Shown here one piece after another: positions 10,930-20,685 of a stretch of 64,000 nt of DNA. The DNA comes from Aspidiotus rigidus (taxonomy: Eukaryota > Arthropoda > Insecta > Hemiptera > Diaspididae). Made by a program: the position numbers and the translations under genes. How positions within the stretch are numbered: position 1 is the first letter of the stretch; every line of letters begins with the position of its first letter. The notes below the pieces were generated by a model. It did not search any database, was not told the DNA's origin, and was given only the letters and a program-made list of their open reading frames with translations. The DNA lies in contig JAVHKY010000012.1 of NCBI GenBank assembly GCA_035079385.1, positions 682,001-746,000 of the forward strand, written 5' to 3'.

Positions 10930-11386
10930 AATACGTCAAGAAAAAAAGTTTCTCCCATCAGTGAAAACTTTCTGAGAGAGCATTCCATGGACTTGCGAAA
11001 CGTGCCATCAAAAACCCTCGGAATACGAGAATTGCCTGATGTGCAGGCATCAGAAAAGAATCCATCAAGTGGTATGATCTCGACAGCTGGATGGATTGAT
11101 ATGTCATTCAAGAAAATGAGTTCCACTACTTTGAAAAGAGAAGGTGATATTAGTCCTGGGAAACGAAATCCCCTCAAAGAGCACTACGTCAACTTGTTAA
11201 CGAAAACACCGGAAAAACGAAAACGATCCAACTCATTCGATAAAATACCATCGCGCATAGTCCACCCTACAAATACAAACGAGATGCGGTCCGGAAGAAG
11301 GTGGAACGTTGAAAGTTACCAGGGCAAGCCTGTGACAGATGTGGATTGTACACTTCTACGCTTCTTATCTGGAAGAAGGATATAGA
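10930..11386 (+). pseudogene. Open coding-like segment of unknown family, cut by a MITE
   Basis: An uninterrupted frame of roughly 150 codons, open upstream of the ATG at 10987 to about 10,930. It is basic and rich in Ser, Thr and Lys, with no low complexity: for example SRKKVSPISENFL, then TPEKRKRSNSFDKIPSRIV, then TDVDCTLLRFLSGRR. The stop codon TAG is supplied by the terminus of the MITE that begins at 11385. The segment therefore looks like an exon or TE gene fragment that was truncated by the insertion. I do not recognise the family, and no matching continuation is evident after the MITE. Confidence 0.35.
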
Positions 11387-11748
11387 CCGATTTCCTGCCT
11401 ACGTCATAGTTAGGAATCAGTGTTGCCAAGGTGGCTCAGGAGACTTTTGACTCCCATAAGAATAACACAGGGAGCAAAGATTGAAGTGTTACTATATTTG
11501 GAAATAAGCCATTTCTTAATAACCAAAAGTACATGAACACGTTCTAGGAACCATCTAAATTGAAAATTATACTGATTTTAACGTCAAGTTCACCGTGTAG
11601 TTTTTGTATATTTATACCTAGATCTTTGCTCCCCGTGTATTCTTATGCGAGCAACCAAATCAAAAACACCAGAACGGGTACTCTTGTCAGATCATAAACA
11701 CCGGAACGAGTATTCTTGTCATCTGTATGACGTCAGAGGAAATTTGTC
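11385..11748. mobile_element. MITE, GACCGA family, copy 1, TA target
   Basis: The ends GACCGATTTCCTGCCTACGTCATA and, in reverse complement, GACAAATTTCCT-CTGACGTCATA are flanked by TA at 11383-11384 and 11749-11750. An inner inverted pair, CTCCCATAAGAATAACACAG at 11,450 and its counterpart CTCCCCGTGTATTCTTATG near 11,628, is shared with the copy at 14.1 kb. There is no ORF. A TA duplication suggests a Tc1/mariner-type mobiliser (inference). Confidence 0.7.
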
Positions 11749-11768
11749 TATTCTTTGGACGAAGTTCG

Positions 11769-11900
11769 GGGATGGTTACGTTCATGAACGCGTTCACTCG
11801 TTCAAGTTCATTTTTTCCAATGAACGTGAATGTATCGTTCACGTTCGTTTGAAAAAAATGAGCGTGAACGAGTGAACGCGTTCATGAACGTAACCATCCC
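11769..11900. mobile_element. Near-perfect foldback MITE, 132 bp
   Basis: The arms GGGATGGTTACGTTCATGAA...CGCGTTCACTCGTTCA and their inverted complement meet at a short centre near 11,835. Almost the whole element can pair with itself. The GGGATGG terminus resembles hAT-type CAGGGATGG ends, but I see no matching 8-bp duplication in the flanks. Confidence 0.75.
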
Positions 11901-11930
11901 TAGACTATAGTTGACCAATGCAAAAACAAT

Positions 11931-12402
11931 TATAGTCCATTCCAGTTAAGAGTGTCAGTAAATCAATGGCAATCTTAGACCATACAACAGATAGACCGAG
12001 CATCGGCCATATAAGCGTGTACAACGCGTTGAACGGAAGACATGATAAGAAAATAAGAGGGACTGGACCTCAATGAAGGCAACGCGGGTGAACGCGCGGA
12101 GCAGTGAAACGCACCGTACACCCGCGCCGCTCATCAAACTTGTAAACAAGGTCCAGTCCCCCTTATTTTCTTATGTGTATTCTTATCATATTCTCCGTTC
12201 AAAGATTCATTACTATGCTCGGTCTATCTGTTGTATGGTCTAAGATGGCAATGCGCTATCAGTGGAATTGCGAAATTCGCACCGAGAGCGTCGAGCAGCA
12301 CGACGCTTCTCGTCTCGCATTGGCTGCAAAATTGACGCACCAGAACTCACACGTTGTGTTCGCCTTTTGAATTACTGACACTCTTAACTGGAATGGACTA
12401 TA
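11931..12402. mobile_element. Nested inverted-repeat element
   Basis: The outer arms TATAGTCCATTCCAGTTAAG...AGTGTCAGTAA (11931-11963) pair with 12371-12402. Inside lies a second inverted pair, CTTAGACCATACAACAGATA / ...GACCGAGCAT (11,983-12,003 with 12,215-12,244), and inside that a third, AAGAAAATAAGAGGGACTGG (12,049-12,072 with 12,150-12,173). The GACCGAG..TA boundary at 11994-12224 has the terminus of the GACCGA MITE family, so one element may have inserted into another. Confidence 0.65.
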
Positions 12403-12489
12403 GAGAGGATACAGTGGAGGAAGATAAAAATACATTATCTGAAGATACAAGGAACCCATCATAAATTCTATCACATGAACAAATAATGG

Positions 12490-13640
12490 CCTGAGCTGTG
12501 AAATTTCTTACCTTTGTATTTGTCCACTCAGTTGATCGCACTTACAGTGGTGTTTCAAGTCATTGTTACAAGAATCTCAACCGTCTGCAGTACGTCTATA
12601 CTTGTGAAATCTTGATAGAACATGACGCGTATTTAAAACTAGCCGCGCCTAAGGATGAGTCTTGGTATTCTCTCTATTGTAAATTATGTGATAGCAAAAT
12701 TACAAATAACTGGGTTGATCACGAGTTGAGTTGAGTACATTTTGCTGCTGTAAATCATATTGCCGAACAGCTGGTTGACGTATTTTTCTCCCCCGGCATT
12801 ATTATTCAGAGCTAAATCCAAGGACGGTTTTTGCGTTTTCTGCCACTAATGAGCTTTTAACCAAATTTTCCGATCATTTGATTCATCCGATCATTTATCG
12901 TCATCAAAAGAAAGTGGAGGCACTCAAAATCAAATTTGAAGTTGACAGTATAATTCAGTGCCTTTTATAAAGCTTGCCTTATTAGTGCCGGTGGTTATGA
13001 AGATGATCTTATGAGAAAAATAATTGATAATGGAATAAGATTTGCGGAAGACGGAGATTCAGTCGATGCGTTCTTTGTAATTTTAAAATGACTGAAGAAA
13101 AAAAATTTCGTACTCACATGTTGGGAGCAGATCATTTAAGACGGGTCATTGATCAGTTGTGCTTAGCTGCCGCCATGATTCAGGTCCACAAAGGTATTAC
13201 CTTTAGGAACGGGTTATTTTTCTGCATGGAGTGTGAAACTGTAATAGGAAATGGTTTGGCGGCAGCGGAAGAGATTTCTGTTCACTTTTCATCGTGTAAA
13301 AGTGACTCTGACGAAGAGTATCTGCCATTAAGCAGTTTCTCCTCAGATGAATATGTGACCCTCTGTAAGAAAAGGGTGACATCTCACAAAAACAAAATTT
13401 TACGGGAGCGACGTTTGAAGTTGAGAACCCCTGGTTTCGTTACATGTGCGCGCATTCGTCTTCTGTCGTTCGACGCAGGTTCGACGTTATTTCCGTTGTT
13501 GGTGGTCGAATTCCGTTTCGTTTCTTTTTATTTTTTATACAACGTAATGTTGAATACTTTGTCTTTTCTTTTACTTTTACATGGTTCGTACAGTTTTTAT
13601 GAATTATCAATCATTCTTTCATTTCTTTTTTATTAATACG
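12490..13640 (+). pseudogene. Unrecognised coding remnant, probably TE-derived
   Basis: Three successive plus-strand open stretches have protein-like composition but are separated by stops and frameshifts. At 12,498-12,734 there is a stretch with ESWYSLYCKLCDSKITNNWV, a possible single zinc-finger knuckle. At 12,970-13,080 there is GGYEDDLMRKIIDNG. At 13,088-13,440 there is a stretch with HLRRVIDQLCLAAAM and a CMECETVIGNG..H...C pattern that could bind zinc. After 13,440 the frame runs into low-complexity hydrophobic sequence. I cannot name the family. The last piece could be a separate gene exon. Confidence 0.3.
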
Positions 13641-13740
13641 AGTACGAGGTAATTGAGAATACCGAAACACTGCAGAATAATAAAGAAAGTGCTCGATCAG
13701 AGGCGAAGTATTTTGTTCCGTTCATTATTCTTATCAATAT

Positions 13741-15280
13741 GGATGCACCGACGAGTGATGATGTAAGTCAAGTTCAATGTCACTTTTAATTATTATAATT
13801 CTTTATTCGGTGGATGGATCGAAGGTCGTACCAAAAAATAATGCTAGAACTATTTCTGCGTATTACAGGCTGCGATAATCGTAGAAGATATACATCAACA
13901 TTCCTGATAATGATTCCGATGAATTCGAAATTGAATGCCAAGTCTTAGAAGAAGAATATTTTCAGCAGCTGAATTGCTTGAAAAAACAGTATGATTGTGC
14001 TCCTTCATAATTCGACCATCAACACGTTACAGCCCGTATAATACACCGAAACTTTGTATTATTTTAGATGGCGGATGATGACGATGAAGATGTCGACGAA
14101 ACAATAGACCGAGTTATCGTGACGGCACAGCGTGATTTTCATGACGTGATCATAGGGCAAAGGTACCCAAAATTTATACGAATTTATCCAATCGCAAATT
14201 TGCTCCCCATAAGAAAAGCACGGGGAGCATTCGATCATATGGTATTAATCAAGAATGAGACAGGATTGAGGGGAGAAATGATTATTTTCAGAGGCCGACT
14301 ATCTCACGCATTATAAATATCAACTTTTTTCTCCTCAATCCTTTCTAATTTTCATTTAATTCCATACTGATCTTGGCTCCCCGTGCTTTTCTTATGGGAG
14401 CAAAAAAGCGATTGGAACAATTCGACCTACTACTTATCGATATTGTTGTTATCAGAAATAACTCGGTCTATTAGAAATGAAGACGAGGAGGACGACGACG
14501 ACGAACCGATTGTTTCCGACAAAGACGATGAAGATGAAGGCCGGGAAGGAGTCATGAAGAAGATTCGTTATTAGCTGATGGCTGAAGACCTCCTGAAGAA
14601 GTTGTGAGTAGAAATGACAAAAAATTAATACTCGGTATAATTTAACTGAATGACTGTAATACGGAAAAAAATTTTTCAATATTTGACAGATTATGATGGA
14701 TGAACGCACAATGGATGATCGTGAAGCAGAACGGATCGATGAGTTGTTTGGGATAGATGCGAAAGGTTGTTGCAAATCAAAATGCGACAAACGTATCAAT
14801 AAAAATTTAGCAATTTCGCGAAGGTAGGTGATAGTGATTTGTACTCTCATCATTCATTCATGCGAGTTTCTTATGATTAACTGTGACGATTATTTTTTTT
14901 TAATTCAGACAAAATTTTCAAGAGTTGGAGAAACCTTATCAGGACTTGATAACCTTACATTATCTATAAGCCCATCGTCGAGTTCCTGCACTGAAGGATT
15001 ATTATGGCCTTGAAACGCGAAGAGGTTCTTCACAAGTTACCAGTAAATCTCTGGACCGTTATCGAGGAGGAATACGATATTTTTTTGCCGATTTGCCAGT
15101 TTGCCGCTTACGGATATTCTTCTTTTTCATTTATGATGTTGGTACAAAGCGTTTCGTCAATTTAGTGAAACATCATCAAGAGAATGGAACTATTTTCAAT
15201 ATTGATATTTGTCTTCTGATCAAAAAAATTTGTAAGTTTACTTATTCATTACCGACAGAAAGATTGAAAGAATTTTAGTT
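13741..15280 (+). pseudogene. Decayed multi-exon TE-like gene with acidic region and His/Cys tail
   Basis: The segment starts at an ATG (MDAPTSDD) followed by GTAAGT, with several later AG/GT-bounded pieces: an acidic piece with DNDSDEFEIECQVLEEEYFQ (frameshifted), a piece beginning MADDDDEDVDE (14,068), MMDERTMDDREAERIDELFG (14,695), and a last piece near 15,090-15,210. The last piece reads VCRLRIFFFFIYDVGTKRF then NLVKHHQENG. That pattern, 'vCr..F..iy.v..kr..nl.kH...nG', recurs in uncharacterised transposase-like proteins of insects. A MITE (14107-14468) sits inside the acidic exon and in-frame stops occur, so I judge it dead. The family name is uncertain. Confidence 0.4.
14107..14468. mobile_element. 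MITE, GACCGA family, copy 2, inside an exon-like segment
   Basis: The ends GACCGAGTTAT and ATAACTCGGTC are exact inverted complements, flanked by TA (14105-14106, 14469-14470). The inner inverted pair CTCCCCATAAGAAAAGCACG (about 14,200) and CTCCCCGTGCTTTTCTTATG (about 14,376) marks it as a relative of the copy at 11.4 kb. Removing the element and one TA brings ...VDET next to a long acidic EDEEDDDDEP run. Confidence 0.75.
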
Positions 15281-15563
15281 TAGGTACTTCTTAATAATCA
15301 AGTAATTATCATAACATTCATCTTGTAAGTATAACTGTTGTTAGTGTAAATGAGCCAAAATTTTCCCATCTTCATTCAGTAGGCAGGCTAAGTAATAATT
15401 TTTTCCTTCAAAGACCCTTTCCATTATCGAAAATACTAACTTAATAAAGTATGTATCAATAGATATAAGATATTCCTTCTAGCGCACTTACTAATTCCTC
15501 TTTGGCAGAGCACAATTTTCTCATTTTTTTAACCTCTTTAAAAATCCTTGAAATCTTCCAATA

Positions 15564-15842
15564 GTTGCGTTCTATTTGTCAAAATTATGGGTTTTGAAAA
15601 ACTTGAGTGACTAACACCAAGATCAAACCCACCTCTGAAGCAGGGGTAAAATTCATAACACCGTGTTACACCTTCTGACACTTTGTTTTGTTTTATAAAA
15701 AGAACACGCATTGGTGTTGAAATTTGTGATGTCATCCATGACGTCACTTGCCAGGGTGAAGCACAAAAAGAACACTCCTCAACTTAACACCAAGTCTAAA
15801 AGTGATGAAAAGTGACTGAAGTCAGGACAAATAGAACGCAAC
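15564..15842. mobile_element. MITE in the left TIR only, TA target
   Basis: The exact 17-bp ends GTTGCGTTCTATTTGTC (15564-15580) and their reverse complement (15826-15842) are flanked by TA. The right TIR of the host element shows the empty site at about 19,270-19,280 (CTTCCAATGTG in reverse complement). The insertion therefore happened after the two TIRs became separate sequences. Confidence 0.85.
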
Positions 15843-16159
15843 TACTGTGCAAATATTTAGCTGTTTTTAAAACAAATATGAGAGATATTTCTTATGGCGC
15901 ACTTACTTGTTTCTCTAAATTAATGAGCAATTTTCCCATTTTTGCACCTCTCGAAAAACTTAGAAATCTTCCATTTTTTACCCATCTATTTTCATATTTT
16001 TCATAGCAAATAGTGAACAATTTTACTTTTTCTTCATCTCCATACTGGTTCCTTTTCAATTTTAGTTGATTTTATAAGCTTTTTCACACGTTTAATTTTA
16101 ATGAATTTTTCCACTAATTACCAACACTCAAAATTCTTAGAGCAGTCATAAACTACACT

Positions 16160-16500
16160 CAAACATCATTTGTCCTTCACGAGGAAGTACACTTCCACAT
16201 AACTCGTAGGTATACATGACTTGGTTTCAACAATGTATATCATTTATCCTACTCATTTCGATTATGCGGTCTTAAATTTGTAATTTTATCAGGTGGAAGT
16301 ACACTTCCTGATCAAGGTCAAATGACGTCAGTCTCGTACGCAGATTCAACTAGAAAATTTAAAGCTTCAATATCGAGTTAGTGATACAGTATTTCATTTT
16401 CACTTAAGTACCAGCATACACCCTGAATTACCAACACGTGTGCGGAACGTTTAGGTAGTTGACCTTGATGAGGAAGTGTAATTCTGTGACGTCTTGATAA
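16160..16500. repeat. GGAAGTACACTTCC palindromes
   Basis: Three related blocks occur: GAGGAAGTACACTTCCAC near 16,180, GGTGGAAGTACACTTCCTGA near 16,293 followed by TCAAGGTCAAATGACGTCA, and an inverted, shorter version near 16,462-16,492 (TGACCTTGATGAGGAAGTGT..GTGACGTC). The second and third pair over about 32 bases. They may be part of a small foldback or subterminal binding sites of the surrounding element. Confidence 0.45.
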
Positions 16501-18200
16501 TCTCATGAACCTATCGAGAAAGAAAATCACAGGACGGACAACACACCAAACATTTAATAAAATATCCACAAATTACATTACTATAACGTCAAGAAGCATT
16601 ATTCACAAATAATTATATTGTTCCTGACCATCAATTTTTTTCCCCAAAAGTTATATATTTTGGGTCAAGTACAAGGTTTGTTTTTAATCAGAAGTGAATG
16701 ATAATTATATTGATGTGAATCTTGTAAGTTGCTGACTTGAATCGTACCCTTAATTGTAAATAAACAAAACTTTTTGCATAAGATATTCGCACGTGAGCGC
16801 AGGTTGCGACATGAGCACGTGACATCTACTTATAGACATCACAAGTGGATCGTGAGCTCTTATTACATGGTCTCTTTGTACAAGAGGCCGACAAAATCAA
16901 CTTTTCATATAGGCTACAACAGTCATACGGTTTTAAAATTGAAAAATTTTCATACTTACATCCGCTAAGCTTTCACCCCGAGCTGCTTTTCTCAAGAACC
17001 CAAACTTATTTAACCAATAAGCAATTGTTTCGTTGACATTCACGTGTATATTTATCAAGTTGATGGGCCCGGCCGTAATACTTGTAGTAACATTGTTAAA
17101 TAATATCAAGTCTGTAAATTTAAGAGATATTGTACAGTTTTATTAAATAACCAAACGCTGAGAATATCTACTGGGAAATATCGAAGAATTGAGTCAACAA
17201 AGTTCACAAAGATTTTTTAATTGATATTGAGTGATCAATTTTGAACAATATGAATACCGAAACAAAAGTTAAACAGACTATTGATGTATCTATAGGTTTT
17301 GAAATACCGAGAAGAAAATTATTGAAATTATAGTGTTATACATCACAAGTGTAATACGACATGACCTAGGTTTGAAAGTCATCGGTCAATGTATTAATTT
17401 TTATGGGAGAAAAAAACAGCGGACTCTAACATATAGTCAAAAATGGACTTTTTAAGTTTGCATAAATTACCCAAAATGAGGTGATTTTACAAGGAAATTG
17501 AAGATGACAGTCGAAGGAGTACAACATTTCCCTTGAAGTGATACCATTTTTATCGAAATTGGAGACATTTTTTTTTGACCTTCAAATAGCCCTAATCCGA
17601 AGTAGACATCATGGGACCGGTATCACTTCCTCTCGACTCCTAGATCTATGTCACAAAATTTATAAAAAAGGAACTCACCCGCATTACTTATACCCGCGAG
17701 ATGATTAATCATCAGAAAAGCAGTAATAATGAAAATCATGATGATAAATAATAAAAGTGTAAATAATAGTAAAAAAAAATAATAAATAAACAACGATATG
17801 CCAATTTCAGGTAAGTACTCAAATTTAAAAATGAACAGCTGCTGACCTAGTGTACAACTCGGAATTGACTGACAGCAAGATATGAAGTAAATTGCGGTAC
17901 GTGGTAAACATAAGCAATAACTTTATCAGTTTCGATAATTTTATTGAGAACAAATAGTGAGATGAATGACCGTGGGTCAAGTACCCGAAGAAGATACCTA
18001 TACGTTTATGTATAAGACATGAGACTAAAACTGAGAAAAAATTTGTCTACAGACTTGTGGCATGGAGTGAATGAGGATCTTTAAAATATGGTATAATATT
18101 GTCAAAGTCAAATTCATTGTCATCAACAATAGAATCTTTGTAGACTTCCATTTACATAGAATAATTTTTTTACAAATATAAAAATCTGATTCTAAAATCA
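16500..18200. other. AT-rich interior of the orphan element, nothing recognised
   Basis: There are no ORFs above 65 codons with protein-like composition. Short A-rich tracts (17,770-17,800) and stop-rich frames suggest non-coding or decayed sequence. Confidence 0.4.
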
Positions 18201-18212
18201 AACATTGAAAAT

Positions 18213-18482
18213 ATGAAAGATAAGGGTTTCATGGAACAAGATGTGTTGGAAATAATATTTCAGAAGAAATTAATAATAAATAAACATTTAGAACAAAATG
18301 ACAGGTTGCTTGAAGAACTTGAATCCATTAAATATAATGACAGTAATTTAGAGAAGTTTTTAGAAAAATGCTTTGAATTTAAAAATAATCAGAAACTATT
18401 ACCGGTAGTTGAAACAATAAATGATTTCAGAGAAGAAATAAGAAAATTAGGTGCCACTGTACCTCCTAGATTTGTATTATAA
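18213..18482 (+). CDS. Orphan-element ORF 1, 89 residues, helical
   Basis: A clean ORF, predicted from composition to be helical. It is rich in Leu, Glu, Lys and Asn, with a heptad-like run RLLEELESIKYNDSNLEKFL and a basic-acidic C-terminal part ending PPRFVL. No signal peptide or membrane segment is evident. It is followed 59 bases later by ORF 2 on the same strand, a compact spacing unlike the host genes here. I do not recognise a family. Codon use is strongly A/T-ending, as is the surrounding element. Confidence 0.45.
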   Translation: MKDKGFMEQDVLEIIFQKKLIINKHLEQNDRLLEELESIKYNDSNLEKFLEKCFEFKNNQKLLPVVETINDFREEIRKLGATVPPRFVL

Positions 18483-18541
18483 ATCATAGAAAAATGAAAT
18501 AATAATGTAAGAAATTAAATATATATTAACCAACAAACAAG

Positions 18542-18799
18542 ATGGAAACTGCAATGAGATATTGTAAACCTTGTAATAAAACTCCTAAACATACAATTAT
18601 AGAGGAAGACATTAAATACACATTAAAAAAAGAAACTAGAACATGCTGTCAATGTAAAATCACTCTCTCCAGAGTAATAGATACTTATGATAAAGATAAA
18701 ATCATACTTATTTGTTATGAATGTACAGAAGAAACCAGACATTTTAAAATGACTTTTGGACATCATCAATGCACAATATGTGGCGAATATAAGAGATGA
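18542..18799 (+). CDS. Orphan-element ORF 2, 85 residues, two zinc-ribbon-like modules
   Basis: Four CxxC pairs are visible: YCKPC near residues 8-12, CCQC near 38-42, CYEC near 60-63 and CTICGE near the C-terminus. Together they could coordinate two zinc ions. The ORF is basic and compact, and an AATAAA hexamer (18816-18821) lies 16 bases after the stop, so it may be the last ORF of a short transcript with ORF 1. Small two-ribbon proteins occur in DNA viruses and mobile elements as DNA-binding or transcription factors, but I cannot name a family. Confidence 0.5.
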   Translation: METAMRYCKPCNKTPKHTIIEEDIKYTLKKETRTCCQCKITLSRVIDTYDKDKIILICYECTEETRHFKMTFGHHQCTICGEYKR

Positions 18800-18821
18800 A
18801 TACCATTATTTTTTAAATAAA

Positions 18822-18965
18822 ATATAAAAAGTGATGGAAATTGTATTAAAATTTTGAACCATTATAGAGTTATTTTTTATAGACCAAAAAAACATAAAAA
18901 GAGATGAAAATTGTATTAAAATTTTGAACCAGTGGAGAACAATTTTTATAGGCTGAAAAAAACCT
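18822..18965. repeat. Two tandem units of about 71 bp
   Basis: AAAAAG(T/A)GATG(G/A)AAATTGTATT followed by AAAATTTTGAACCA is present at about 18,826 and 18,896, with T-rich spacers. It lies between ORF 2 and the right TIR, a subterminal position. Confidence 0.75.
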
Positions 18966-19065
18966 TTAAAAAAAGTGAAATATGTACTATGAAAATATGA
19001 AACGTGAATACTCCTTTGCTTTGTTGAGAGGTGAAAAAAATGAAAAAATCGTTCATTAATTTGAA

Positions 19066-19366
19066 GACTATAGTATGGAGATGAAGGAAAAGTGAAATTG
19101 TTCATCATTTGCTATGAAAAACATGGAAATAGATAGAGTAACAAATGGAAGATTTCTAAGTTTTTCAAGAGGTGCAAAAATGGGAAAATTGTTCATTAAT
19201 TTAGAGAAACGAGTAAGTGCGTCATAAGAAATATCTCTCATATTTGTTTTAAAAACAGCTAAATATTCACACATTGGAAGATTTCAAGGATTTTCAAAGA
19301 GGTTAAAAAAATGAGAAAACTGTGCTCTGCCGAGGAGAAATTGGTAAGTGCGTTAGAAGGATATCT
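19066..19366 (-). repeat. Right TIR of the orphan element, uninterrupted
   Basis: It is the reverse complement of 15468-16057 without the MITE, with scattered substitutions. It contains the two internal related blocks that end in the GAAATCTTCCA motif. Confidence 0.8.
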
Positions 19367-20677
19367 ACTAGTATCTTTTCATTTTCAATCTATATTAACA
19401 TTAGTTCTGCATTTTATGTACCGTATTGTTACATGTTCTTATATTAAAACATTCTTCTCACCTTTTCAAAGACGGTCAATTTTGATGTATTGGTATAATT
19501 GGCCTAAAACTCCCTTGTATCGCTACTTTTGGGGAGTCATTTTGACAAACGTTTGTTCTGCAAAGACTCCTGTGGGCATTATATCATTGTACCACAGTAT
19601 GCTATTCTTTTAGTTCCAGTGAAGAATCACGCATATAGCCTCATAAGCCTACCATTCTTGAAAAGACAGTATTTGGTGAACACTAAAATAGATCATTGGG
19701 AAGATAGCGCACCATCAATACTTCCAAAAATTGCTCCCTCAGATTGTGGTAAAAGCACACAATGAAATTTTTCAGTTCCCAGAGCTCCTTTGCAGCTAAA
19801 ACAATGATTCTTCAGTGATTTAGTAATACATGTAATACCTCACTTATCACTTATATAGCTAGAAAAGTCGGTAAAGAAAGAGCTTTACAATCACTTTTTT
19901 CTATACCTACGTTATTCTTAGGTACCTAGTCCAAATTGAAAATGATATTCCCATCTCCTGAGACACCTTAAATCAATTATAAACCACTATTAATTATGTA
20001 TACCCGAAAAAATGACTTATAAATCGATAATTAATTGAGAGTGAAGTCACCAAGATAGTCTTTCAGCATACTTGATGAAGACTGCGCTCAATTCTTTCAA
20101 ACTCAAGGTTTAAACTATTGAGTATAACTATAATAATAATTGGATCATTGCATTTTAGTAAGTATATCAGGTATATTATATTTTGTATTTTATTTTCAAC
20201 GTGCCTGCCATAATTGATGGATAATTTTATGGTGCCTTAATAATTGATATAAATAAAATGATCAATCACACAATTTAATAAGAAAAAAGCAACAAGCATG
20301 ACTGTCGGTAGGAAGGAGCCAAGCTGCCGAACAAAAAAATGATGGATGTAGGCTATGAGAGCTCCGTTACCAAAAACAACAATCCAGGGAAAAGATTTGA
20401 CGTATGTTCAATTCAATCATTCAATGATAATTCAATTATTACGATTAATACAGAATTAATAATCTCATCGGCATTAGACCCTTTTCTCAAAATTGTTATC
20501 AGAAAAATTTCGCTGATCTTTTAATTATGTCAATTTTTTTTTTTGCATGAATGCATGGCAGTCACATGGCAGCAATGGCAATAGAAATTGAATGAGCAAA
20601 ACAATTTGGATAAAATAGTTTCCTTTCATGGGTGCAGAAGGTTCAATTATCCAGATTGTTCAACATTGCTCAACACG
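19367..20677. other. Spacer with one dispersed repeat
   Basis: No gene was recognised. At 19,929-19,990 the block CTAGTCCAAATTGAAAATGA..TGAGACACCT recurs at about 46,247-46,310, and the TAATACCTCACTTATC block near 19,836 recurs near 59,551. These are copies of unidentified interspersed repeats. Confidence 0.45.
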
Positions 20678-20685
20678 TTTTCCCA
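20678..20685. repeat. hAT target-site duplication, left (TTTTCCCA)
   Basis: The eight bases directly before the CAGAGTATTGC terminus are repeated exactly at 22324-22331 after the opposite terminus. Confidence 0.9.

Larger units (their letters stand above)
15468..19366. mobile_element. Orphan long-TIR element, about 3.9 kb
   Basis: About 300-bp inverted ends (15468-16057, less a 281-bp later insertion, and 19066-19366) bracket an AT-rich interior with two small ORFs and several short tandem repeats. Within each end, a block with GCGCACTTACT and (C/T)TT(A/G)GAAATCTTCCA is repeated about every 150 bp. Long ends are typical of Maverick/Polinton-type elements and of some linear DNA viruses, but no polymerase, integrase, helicase or capsid frame is visible. 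I therefore leave the class open. The outer boundary is fuzzy by about 20 bases and I found no clear target duplication. Confidence 0.6.

Noticed and set aside
15468..19366. Calling the long-TIR element a Maverick/Polinton or an integrated virus
   Set aside because: None of the hallmark genes is visible; long ends alone are not sufficient.
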